Of a stretch of DNA of 64,000 nucleotides, positions 26,101 to 34,580 are shown one piece after another (positions within the stretch are counted from its first letter, which is position 1; each line of letters starts with the position of its first letter). The translations under genes and the position numbers were made by a program. The notes below the pieces were generated by a model. That model did no database searches. It worked only from the letters and a program-made list of their open reading frames with translations, and had not been told where the DNA came from. The DNA is from Triglochin maritima. Taxonomy: Eukaryota; Streptophyta; Magnoliopsida; Alismatales; Juncaginaceae. The stretch is from NCBI GenBank assembly GCA_963682175.1, contig OY821777.1:19054001-19118000 (forward strand), read 5' to 3'.

Positions 26101-27024
26101 ATATCAAGGCAACGAGCCTGATAATAGCACGGGTATCGAAGCAAGAGGAGAGGCGATAGCCGGATTGAAGCAAGATTTCTTTAGAACAAAGTGAAAACAA
26201 CAGTTTATTTCTAGCTAAAAAGTTATAAATTCCAAAATCCCATGTTTAAAAAATTTTAATGCAAAAAATTGGAATGAGATGTCAAAATAAAAAAGCAAGA
26301 TAACATATAATCTAATCTTAACTAAAATGACTTTAACAAGAAAATAATTTAAGTAACAAAAAAATGACTTTAAGTTACATGAATTTGTTACTGGGTATAG
26401 GTAAAAGGGGTTTGAGACTCATTTTTGGTGTTAATAGACACGTCTCATGGGATCTTCAAAGAGGTCGTAGAGGCGGTGAGGCCTTTGAGGCGATAAGACG
26501 CTAAAAAGGCTACTGTATCTTTAAAAAGAAGAGTCTCAATAGAGTTTGAGGTGATTACTAGCCTAGCTTGGTAGCCTGAGGCAACGAGGCTAGTGGCCCC
26601 AATGTATGTAATTATGTATGTAAGCAAGTATATAGTTTTGCCATATTTCCTAGTTTACCAACATGTCCTTGTTTTACAATCTTCTCAGAGATGCCAATAA
26701 ATGTATGCTTCAAGTCTTCAACTACTTAAATGAAATAATTATAAACATTTATATTTATTGTATGAGCCCAATAAAGAACTAAAGACTAAAGTTATATGAG
26801 TGCCTAACATAAAAATAATAGCAAGATGGGATCAGATTCAAACCAAATATTTGTTTTGCCAAGCATTCTGATATGGTATTGTTTTTGCAACCAAATATAA
26901 CCCCTGCAAGATCAATCTTATACATATTTCTCATTGAAAAATTGGAAGTTTCAGTCCCATATTGTGAAGAGTAAGATGACCCTTCACTCATAATATAAGT
27001 TTCACTTTTTCTTCCACCGCCCAT
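11180..27024 (-). CDS. DCD-domain and kelch-repeat protein, 727 aa, ten exons
   Basis: Coding exons on the minus strand are 27024-26844, 19073-18892, 18798-18061, 17983-17927, 15274-14905, 14806-14607, 12908-12832, 11752-11651, 11549-11363 and 11269-11180. All introns are GT-AG, the phases agree, and the total is 2184 nt. Residues ~42-165 form the DCD (development and cell death) domain (LAGVIFGCKN, CYVRNIQPGMPLFLFNY, INIDPYAW-like, FPAQVRIQI). An acidic low-complexity linker follows, then a coiled coil at about 368-420. From residue ~445 to the end there are about six kelch repeats with double Gly motifs (YLIGGYNG, FVLGGQG, FAIGGGNG, YAVGGFDG, YVLGGYDG, YAIGGVQD), predicting a beta-propeller. 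Plants have such DCD-kelch proteins, often named after NS1A-binding protein. Their role is thought to be in stress or cell-death responses, but the biochemical activity is unknown. Intron 1 is 7.8 kb and splits the DCD domain. The ATG at 27024 follows a likely 5' UTR splice acceptor (27043). Confidence 0.95.
13335..13383 (-). repeat. 49-bp copy of exon 5 inside an intron of the same gene
   Basis: This stretch of the intron between exons 6 and 7 matches exon 5 at 15030-15077 with one inserted base and one substitution, in the same orientation. The matched exon part codes for the first kelch repeat. Neighbouring exon sequence is not present, so it is not a simple exon duplication. Confidence 0.9.
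15451..15661. mobile_element. hAT-type miniature element, 211 bp
   Basis: The ends are TAGGGCTG and CAGCCCTA with a perfect 8-bp TSD, GATCATAG (15443-15450 and 15662-15669). The interior is built of CCGGTCCGGT-type repeats in both orientations and can fold on itself. It lies in intron 4 of the kelch gene. Confidence 0.9.
21318..22172 (+). pseudogene. 5'-truncated RTE-type LINE, reverse transcriptase C-terminal part
   Basis: Broken frames encode the late reverse transcriptase region (ERKLELWRNTLETKGFKL, then YGAECWATK) and the C-terminal stretch rich in RIRNEDIRERVGVAPMEEK and HRLRWFGHVQRRP, typical of plant RTE-clade LINEs. Frameshifts or stops lie near 21604 and 21740. The 3' end is CAACTAGTTTGGGAT followed by a run of TTG triplets (22144-22162), the usual tail of this clade. 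It lies antisense within intron 1 of the kelch gene. The catalytic YADD-like box is missing or altered. Confidence 0.85.
22250..23666 (-). mobile_element. Solo LTR, copia family 2, in kelch intron 1
   Basis: It is related along its full length to the LTR at 43840-47438: the same ATGCGGAATTAAAA block, the CAATGCATGTAATC block and the end GATTAA...AACA. It is flanked by the 5-bp TSD CACCA (22245-22249 and 23667-23671). The terminal TG has decayed to TC. It has no internal region, so it is a solo LTR left by recombination. Decayed GTCGAC-type motifs are scattered in the upstream half as read on the minus strand. Confidence 0.85.
24913..25460. mobile_element. hAT-type non-autonomous element, 548 bp
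   Basis: Imperfect inverted ends (CAGTGTTCAGG and CCTAAACATTG) are flanked by 8-bp TSDs TAACACAC and TAACACAT, with one mismatch. Both subterminal parts carry GGCGACGCCTAGG-like repeats. It sits in intron 1 of the kelch gene. There is no coding capacity. Confidence 0.85.
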
Positions 27025-29206
27025 ATTGCTATGCAATTAGCTCTGGAAAAAAAATTAACATATAAGAACTAAGTAAACTTGCAAAACATTGGTAGTGTAT
27101 AGGCATTAAAAGATGAAAACACATCCTACGACAAAATTACAAAAATATATTCGTAACATGAGATTGAAAACACAACAATGGCATAAACTAGAAGTAGGAA
27201 AAAGAAAGGATAGAGAACCAAAAATTGGAGTAGAATAAGCACACAAAAAATGGAAGAAGAAAAGGTGACATATGACTAAAATTATAATGTTATGCTCTAA
27301 AACTAAGATCTAAGGAACAATGAATGTCAAATGTCAGCACCACATGTTAACTAAAGACTCTAAAGCATCATTTCACCTCCCCAATAGTGAAATGTCAACC
27401 CAAGCTTTCACTTCTCTCTCTTCTACTTCATTTCGCACCAAACTTCCCCAAATCATAACATTATCCATACATAACAGTTTCATATAAAAATATCAAGCTT
27501 TTCCAACTCAACATTTCTCCCTCCAACTCATACTACTTTCAACATATACTTCGCTATTTCCAACCTATAAAAATTTGGAATTTAGAACAAAAAATGAGAA
27601 GAGGAATTATGGAAGTTTGAGATATGGCAGTTGTGTGTAAATATAACAAATTGATGTTTATTTATAGAGCACGCAAAATAAAAGTCGTTGGAGTATTTCT
27701 ATTGTACTTTTAAATAAATGGTTGTTTTAAAAACCTAACAATTGAAAAATATTATCCAATCAAAAGAAGACATGTGGATCAACATCAACCCTCCATTAAC
27801 AACAAACAAATATGTAAAATGGGAGTGACACACAATGTCCACCCATACACATCAGATGGAAACACTCGAAATTCCCCAATCATAACTTGACTAAGAAATG
27901 TCATGCATCCAAGACAATTCTGCTACGACATTTTAGAAAGAATCATAAATGTATCCCCATCCTGAAAAAGGTAAAGGGTCAAAATTCACACAATTTCTCA
28001 TGCACTAACAGAGAGGTTGTCTCCTGATGACCCTTGATCAGTTGATCGGGTACGCAACCATTAGTTGGTATTTCTATTCAAAGGGAACAAGAGTGCAAAC
28101 AGTTTATTCTACAGTTACAATAAGAGAAATGTGTAGATAAAATACCAACTTGGCAATGCTGCAATGTATCAATAAAATAGGAGTTGAAAGAAAATTTATA
28201 TACTTGGTAATGTGTATCGATAAATAACTCGAGGAAAATGATATCAGAGCCACAAGCAAGAGATTCTTGCCTGCAATCCTAACACAATAACAATGTGCTT
28301 CCAAAAACATAATCGATGTAATATATGTGGAAATAAAACAAATCCCGAACCCAAACTTAACAGAAACAGAGAAAAAGGCCAAAAACAACATCAGAAACCA
28401 CCAAACCATCTCATCCCATTAAAAACCCTCAAACACCAAAAAACTCAATAAAAAACGTACGGAAAACAACATCGGACACCATCAGCAACATTTCCCCACT
28501 CCGCCGTAAATAAAATAATTCAAACCAAAAACCTGAAATCAATCTCACAAAAAAGTGCAAAAAAACACAGAAACTATAAATTGCATCCCCAAACCACCCC
28601 CATTCCGCTGAAAACCCAACCAAAATCCTAATGCAGACCAAGAACCTCAAACAAACCCCAACAACAAACCTCACCAAAACGAAAAGGCCCAAAAAAATAA
28701 AAAATAAAATGAGACACCATCAACAACACTCCGGACTCTCAATCCCACTAAATTCCAGCAAAAAACCTCCAAAAACCACAAAACAAAAAACGAAACCGTA
28801 AAAGACGTGAGAAAACCGCCCCTACATTCAACTCCGAAATGCCGCCACCGCTCCGATACCAACCGATCCACCGCCGACGATCGCCGGAGCGAGGTTGGGG
28901 AGTCGAGGTTTCGTCGGAGAGAAGGCAATGGTGAGAACTGAGAAGGGAAGGAAGAGAAGAGAAGAGAGGAGAGGAGAGGAGAGGGAAAGTATAAATGGTA
29001 CGGGAAAAGGCAAGGCAAGTGTGACATGCCGTTTGCGTCCTGCGATGGAGGGCTCAGATCGTGCCACGTTGCTGGTGGTTTTTAGTCTGGAGTCTAGACT
29101 CTAGAGTACTGTAGGGAATAGGGATTGCGGCATTGCGGGAGTGGGATGGATTTGTGTGTATTTTCCACTGTAACGTGATGTACGAAATGCGAATATGGGA
29201 ACGATA
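27025..29206 (-). other. 5' UTR, likely UTR intron and promoter side of the kelch gene
   Basis: On the minus strand a pyrimidine run and CAG (27043-27045) precede the ATG by about 20 bases. This indicates a splice acceptor and therefore a 5' UTR intron. T-rich intron-like sequence follows up to about 28800. A GC-rich stretch (28830-28920) and a CT-rich run (28935-28985 on the minus strand) look like the first UTR exon and transcription start area. The donor and start site cannot be fixed from sequence alone. Confidence 0.5.
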
Positions 29207-29215
29207 TTATTTTTT
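29207..29215. repeat. Target-site duplication TTATTTTTT, left
   Basis: This 9-bp sequence recurs exactly at 37528-37536 and 38382-38390, each time directly next to a Mutator-type terminus. Nine bases is the usual MULE duplication length. Confidence 0.8.
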
Positions 29216-29293
29216 GAGTAGTTATACGCGTGCGTCCGTGACGCTACCTACGTGGACGGACAAGTCAGCTGCCAGTTCAGCGTCCAGTCAGCC
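29216..29293 (+). repeat. MULE-A left terminal inverted repeat
   Basis: It begins GAGTAGTTATACGCG. The inner part pairs with the reverse complement of 37448-37527, with substitutions and small gaps. It also resembles the ends of the small element at 37537-38381. Confidence 0.75.
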
Positions 29294-29340
29294 AAAACTT
29301 CTGCGCGGAGAAAAGTAAATTACGAATTATTGGGTGTGCC

Positions 29341-29396
29341 GGTTCATTTCCCGAAATCACGATTAGACGGTTCATTTCCCGAAATCACGATTAGAC
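29341..29396. repeat. Two 28-bp perfect direct repeats
   Basis: The unit begins GGTTCATTTCCCGAAATC and is present twice without a gap (29341-29368, 29369-29396). It lies between the left terminal repeat and the start codon of the ULP-like gene, so probably in its promoter or 5' UTR. Confidence 0.95.
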
Positions 29397-30369
29397 GGTT
29401 AAACTTCACGTACATCATTAGCGGTGGGACAACATTCGAGTAACTTTCCTCCCAAGTCTTCTCCTTTTCCATTCCCCATTTCAGCCGGAGTTCATTTCCA
29501 TACGCTCATCCAAAACCTTCATTCCTGTTTTAGTCGAACGAAAATTATAACAAGGCGAAAATGGATCCTTCTCTACCTGAAACCTCCATCGCTCCTGAAA
29601 TTGTAGCCGCGCAGGTGTTGTGTCAACCACGTTCTTTCTGGTTCATTTTAAGGTTCATTATTGACCTCTAACAAAAAAAATTGGTGGTTTAAGGGAAGCA
29701 CGTACTACTTCCGCGAAACGAAGTGCGGTTTAACGGCCCTTCACAAGCAGTTCGACCGGATGAAGGAGGAGGAGAAAAATGTCTTCCAACGGACGCCTTT
29801 CGGTCACTTCCTCTCCTTTCCTCACGTCACAACTGACAACGAGATACTGGGTTGGTTCGTCGAACACTTCGACGCCACTGAAGTCGGTCTGAGAATAGCC
29901 ACTGGGGTGGTCCCATTTACGGTAGAAGACGTCGCCCTTCTACTTGGACTAAGAGCACATGGGCAGAGAGTGGATATGGAAGCAATGTACGTAGAGAAAC
30001 GTGACGGGGTGAACCTCGACAACACCCAACTACTGGGTCATCTTACCGCCACGAGCAAGATGGGCGAGGAGGAGGAGGAGCACGTCCGACTCCTTATTTC
30101 TATGATTTTCAATCATTTTTTGTTCTTCGATGGATCACTGCGAAGTAAAGCGTGGTACACGAAGCACCTTAAGAACCTCAAGCACCTCAAGAGATATGCG
30201 TGGGCAAATGCGGTTCACACTTTCTTGGTTGAAGGCCTGGAGGAAGCCCAACGGGACCTCTCGAGGAGGAGATTGTCAGGGAACTTCTCTATGAAGCAGG
30301 GCTACGTGTATGGTTGCGTTGTCGTATTACAAGTAAGCATCTTGGTCTGGAATGAGTGTTGTGTCAGTC

Positions 30370-30880
30370 CGGAGTAGTGTTGGTTTATGTCCGGAATAAG
30401 TGTTTTGTCTGTCCGGGATAGGTCTTGTGTCTGTCCGGAATAAGTGTTTTGTCTGTCCGGAATACGTATTGTGTCTGTCCGGATTAAGTATTTTGTCTGT
30501 CCGGAATAAGAATTTTGTCTGTCCGGAATAAGAGATTGTATGTCCGGAATAGTGTTGCGTCTTTTCGGAAAACGTATTGAGATTGTCTGTCCGGAATAAG
30601 AGTTGCGTCTGTCCGGAATAAGTATATTGTCTGTCCGGAATAGTGTTGCGTATGTCTGGAATAAGAGTTGCGTCTGTCCGGAATAAGTATTTTGTCTGTC
30701 CGGAATAGTGTTGCGTCTGTCCGGAATAAGAGTTGCGTCTGTCCGGAATAAGAGTTGTGTCTGTCCGGAATAGTGTTGCGTCTGTCCGGAATAAGATTTG
30801 TGTCTGTCCGGAATAAGAGTTGTGTCTGTCCGGAATAGTGTTGCGTCTGTCCGGAATAAGAGTTGTGTCTGTCCTGGGGA
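30370..30880 (+). repeat. Minisatellite array 1, inside intron 2 of the ULP-like gene
   Basis: About 22-bp units of the form GTCTGTCCGGAATAAGAGTT, alternating with a 21-bp variant (GGAATAGTGTTGC), fill nearly the whole intron 30333-30918. Only the splice sites and about 30 bases at each side are non-repeat. The core TGTCCGGAATAAG lies on the sense strand of the host gene. Confidence 0.95.
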
Positions 30881-31383
30881 AGTTATGTTTCTGGTTTTTA
30901 ACTCATTCCTGTTTTCAGGTGTGGCTTTGCGAGAAGTTCAAATTGGGGGATCCCCGGTCAGCATTTCCACGGTTCAAGTGTTGGACGGAAATGTTTAGCA
31001 GACGCCAAATCCTTAGAAAATGGGAAGATCGAGGCATCAACTTGTCCCGGATTTACTCGGGTCAATTTGAGTTGAAGGGCACCCCAAAACTCAGTGCACG
31101 GGAGCATTCACTGTTGTCAGAGGATCAATTTCCTACTGAAGAAGCAACTCCCGCAGCAAAGGTTGTCTCGAAGGAAACACCTTCAACATCCACTCTACCA
31201 AGGGTACAACTCAGTGAATGCAGCATTCCATGTGACCCACTGCTACAAGAGTTGGAACTTAGTGAGGTGAAGACGAATTGGCTGCGAGCCGAAGCAGCAC
31301 TTAGGGAGGCGACCGTTAAAATTAACAACCTGGAGGAAGAACTCCGGATCTCTCAAGAAGAGTGTCGTAGGCTGAGAGTCCGT

Positions 31384-32100
31384 GGGGAGGAGGAAGATAG
31401 GGAAAAGAGGGAGGAGGAAGAGAGAAATAAGAGGGAGGCGGAGGAAGAGAGAAATAAGAGGGAGGCGGAGGAGAGGAAGAAGACAGAGGAGAAAGAGAGG
31501 GAGAAGAGAGAGGAGGAAGAAAGGAAGAAGAGGGAGGAGCAAGAGAAGAAGAAGAGAGAGGATGATGAGAAGAAGATGAGGGAGGAGGATGAGAGGAATA
31601 AGAGGGAGGAGGATGAGAAGAAGAGAAGGGAGGAGGATGAGAGGAATAAGAGGGAGGAGGATGAGAGGAATAAGAGGGAGGAGGATGCGAGGAAGAGGAG
31701 GGAGGAGGATGAGAAGAAGAGGAGGATGAGGAGGGAGGAGGAAGAGAGAAAAAAGTGGAGGGAGGAAGAGAGGAAGAAGAGGGAGGAGCAAGAGAAGAAG
31801 AAGAGGGAGGAGGATGAGAGGAATAAGAGGGAGGAGGAAGAGAATAAGAGGAGGATGAGGAGGGAGGAGGAAGAGAGAGAAAAACGGAGGGAGGAAGAGA
31901 GGAAGAAGAGGGAGGAGGAAGAGAAGAAGAAGAGGGAGGATGATGAGAGGAATAAGAGGGGGGAGGATGAGAAGAAGAGGAGGGAGGAGGAGGAGAGGAA
32001 TACGAGGGAGGAGAAAGAGAAGAAGAGGAGGGCAGAGGAGGAGGAGAGGAAGAAGAGGGAGGAGGAAGAGAAAAGGAGACAGCAGGAAAGAAAGAGGAAG
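31384..32100 (+). repeat. Coding minisatellite for a charged helix
   Basis: About 720 bases of GAGGAGGAT/GAGAGG/AATAAGAGG-type units, often 24 bp long, encode an 8-residue motif such as EEDERNKR or EEEERKKR. The reading frame is kept throughout. The pattern of alternating acidic and basic residues without hydrophobic heptad positions predicts a long single alpha-helix rather than a coiled coil. Confidence 0.9.
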
Positions 32101-33237
32101 GTTGTGGTATCGCTACCGCTTGTGCACCCTCAAAAAATGCGAACCATTAAACCACGCTTGCGCACAGAACATATAGACGAAGCGCAAAGCAAATCTGGCC
32201 AAGATGAGGCACAGAAGAATGCCGCAGAAAAACAAGAAGAAATAAAGGAGGCCGAAGAAGCCACCACAAAAACAAAGGGGGCCGAAGAAGCCAGTGAAGA
32301 AATATACGAGGCCGACGAAACAGCGAAAGATGAACTGGCCGCCCATGTTTCGTCCACGAGGCCCGATGTGGATGCGACCGCCTTGAGAACGCTGACCAAT
32401 GATGAGGTACGTCGTTTATTGAATGCAACGGCTCCCGAACGAGAAGCCAAAGATATTATCTGGAGGGGGTCTGAGCAATATCCGCAGGGGTGATCTGAAG
32501 GAAATGATTTCGGCAAAAACAGAATTCACCAACGAAACTATTGATGGCCTAATTGAGGTACTTCTCAGAAGAGGAGGGAAACAAAAGGTGGTCTGCTTAT
32601 CATCCTTCGAATCGGAAATGATTGTGGAGGGACAGGGAGAAGATATAAGGAAAGATTATTTACTCCCAAAAATTTAAGGAATAAATGTGGAGGAAGTCAT
32701 CATCGCACAGCCATGCTGTTTGGCCGGCCACTGGACTCTGTTCGTTGCCCACAGACCTCGATCAGAGTTCATTCAGTACAACAGCCTCTCCCGCACACTT
32801 AAAAGAGGTGACAATCCTAACCGTTTAGTCGGAACTCATGAATGCACCGCGTCTAAGATAGCGGGATTCTGGCGAGGGTTGTTGAAGGTCGACTGGCCGC
32901 TGAGAGTTGAGAGGAAGGGTAGCCAACGACAGCAACCGGGAAGTAACGACTGCGGGCCATACGTTTTTTACTGGATGAAGCGTTTGATGGAGAATGCTGA
33001 TCCGACTCAGCCGAAGCAGAGCAAGGTTATTCACCGTTTTAGAGGCGATTTGGCCAATTTCTTACTCGAAGACTCTGGGATGTGCGATCAACAATAAACG
33101 ATGTTTTAATTTTTTTTACAAAGTTATACATGTATACATGTTAAAATTACATAGACTATTTGAATAATTTATCAATACAAGGACATTTGGTGTTGGGTTA
33201 AATTATCAATACAAGGACATGTATAAATTATCAATAC

Positions 33238-34410
33238 TCTTAAACCGGACAACAAATACACTTATTCCGGACAGCAAATACACTAATTCCGGACAACAAA
33301 TACACATATTCCGGACAACAAATACACTTATTCCGGACAACAAATACACTTATTCCGAACAACAAATACACATATTCCGGACAACAAATACACTTATTCC
33401 GGACAACAAATACACTTATTCCGGACAAACTTTTTGTTCCGTTTCGGGACACACTTTATTCTTAAATCGGACAACAAATACACTTATTCCGGACAACAAA
33501 TACACTTATTCCGGACAGCAAATACACTTATTCCGGACAAACGTTTTGTTCCGTTTCGGGACACACTTTATTCTTAAACCGGACAACAAATACACTTATT
33601 CCGGACAACAACTACACTTATTCCGGACAGCAAGTACACTAATTCCGGACAGCAAATACACTTATTCCGGACAGCAAATACACTTATTCCGGACACACTT
33701 TATTCTTAAACCGGACAACAACTACACATATTCCGGACAACAAATACACTTATTCCGGACAGTAAATACACTTATTCCGGACAAACTTTTTGTTCCGTTT
33801 CGGGACACACTTTATTCTTAAACCGGACAACAAATACACTTATTCCGGACAGCAAATACACTTATTCCGGACAGCAAATACACTTATTCCGGACACACTT
33901 TATTCTTAAACCGGACAACAACTACACATATTCCGGACAACAACTACACTTATTCCGGACAACAAATACACTTATTCCGGACAACAAATACACTTATTCC
34001 GGACAGCAAGTACACTTATTCCGGACAGCAAATACAATTATTCCGGACAGCAAATAAACTTATTCCGGACACACTTTATTCTTAAACCGGACAACAAATA
34101 CACTTATTCCGGACAACAAATACGCTTATTCCGGACACCAAATACACTTATTCCGGACATCAAATACACTTCTTCCGGAAAAACTTTATGTTACGTTTCT
34201 GGACAAACTTTATTCTTAAACCCGACAACAAATACACTTATTCTGAACAACAAATACACTTAATCCGGACATGGATGAATCGTAATCCGGACGGACATGG
34301 ATGAATCGTAATCCGGACGGACATGGATGAATCGTAATCCGGACGGACATATAACGTAATCCGGACATACTTGTAACTTAATCCGGACATAAATATAACT
34401 TATTCCGGAC
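33238..34410 (-). repeat. Minisatellite array 2, between the two MULE genes
   Basis: Units of 22 bp (ACTTATTCCGGACAACAAAT plus two bases) repeat for about 1.1 kb. They are interrupted at intervals by a longer block containing GTTCCGTTTCGGGACACAC and TTTATTCTTAAACCGGAC, giving a higher-order pattern. At the right end are three units of GGACATGGATGAATCGTAAT type (34270-34345). On the minus strand the core reads TGTCCGGAATAAG, as in array 1. It lies between the 3' ends of the two convergent genes. Confidence 0.95.
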
Positions 34411-34580
34411 AGGCATACAACAAACCAAAATTACTTAAATATATTTGTCGCCATCAGAAATTAATTCACAAACGAACAAACAAAGAAAGAGTTGAATCTT
34501 ATGCAATAATACGGACAGACATACAATGACTTTCAACAAAATTACATAGGAATAATTCCAACCAAGGACAAATACAATAA

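Larger units (their letters stand above)
29561..33097 (+). pseudogene. ULP1-like (C48) cysteine protease of a MULE, nonsense-interrupted
   Basis: Exons 29561-29614, 29694-30332, 30919-32406 and 32501-33097 join in phase (926 codons) with GT-AG introns. The first exon is the least certain. The N-terminal ~230 residues resemble the DUF1985-like domain of plant ULP transposon genes (FGHFLSFPHV, PFTVEDVALLLGLR). About residues 387-625 are a charged Glu/Lys/Arg repeat. The C-terminal protease domain has the catalytic-type His in GHWTLF (~32729) and the Cys in QQPGSNDCGPY; an Asn (IQYNSL) stands where Asp is usual. Such enzymes process SUMO-like modifiers, but activity of transposon copies is not established. 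A TAA at 32675-32677, in frame just before the protease core, truncates it. Intron 2 is filled with minisatellite. Confidence 0.85.

Noticed and set aside
28429..29027. Short Phe/Leu-rich frames on the minus strand upstream of the kelch gene
   Set aside because: They fall in T-rich UTR-intron-like sequence and the CT-rich leader; no conserved features and no splice-consistent link to the DCD exon.
31243..31791. 182-codon Leu/Pro-rich frame on the minus strand
   Set aside because: It is the antisense shadow of the charged coding repeat of the ULP-like gene.
32406..32500. Frameshift in the ULP-like gene
   Set aside because: A GT-AG intron (GAG|GTACGT to CTGAAG|GA) restores the frame in phase, so a frameshift is not needed. 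The TAA at 32675 remains a real interruption.
33219..33821. 200-codon open frame through the minisatellite
   Set aside because: It is a by-product of a 22-bp repeat lacking stops in one frame; no start context, no domain.
33238..34410. CRISPR-like regular repeats of about 22 bp
   Set aside because: There are no unique spacers; the units run directly into each other and the same core recurs in introns of a plant transposon. It is a minisatellite.
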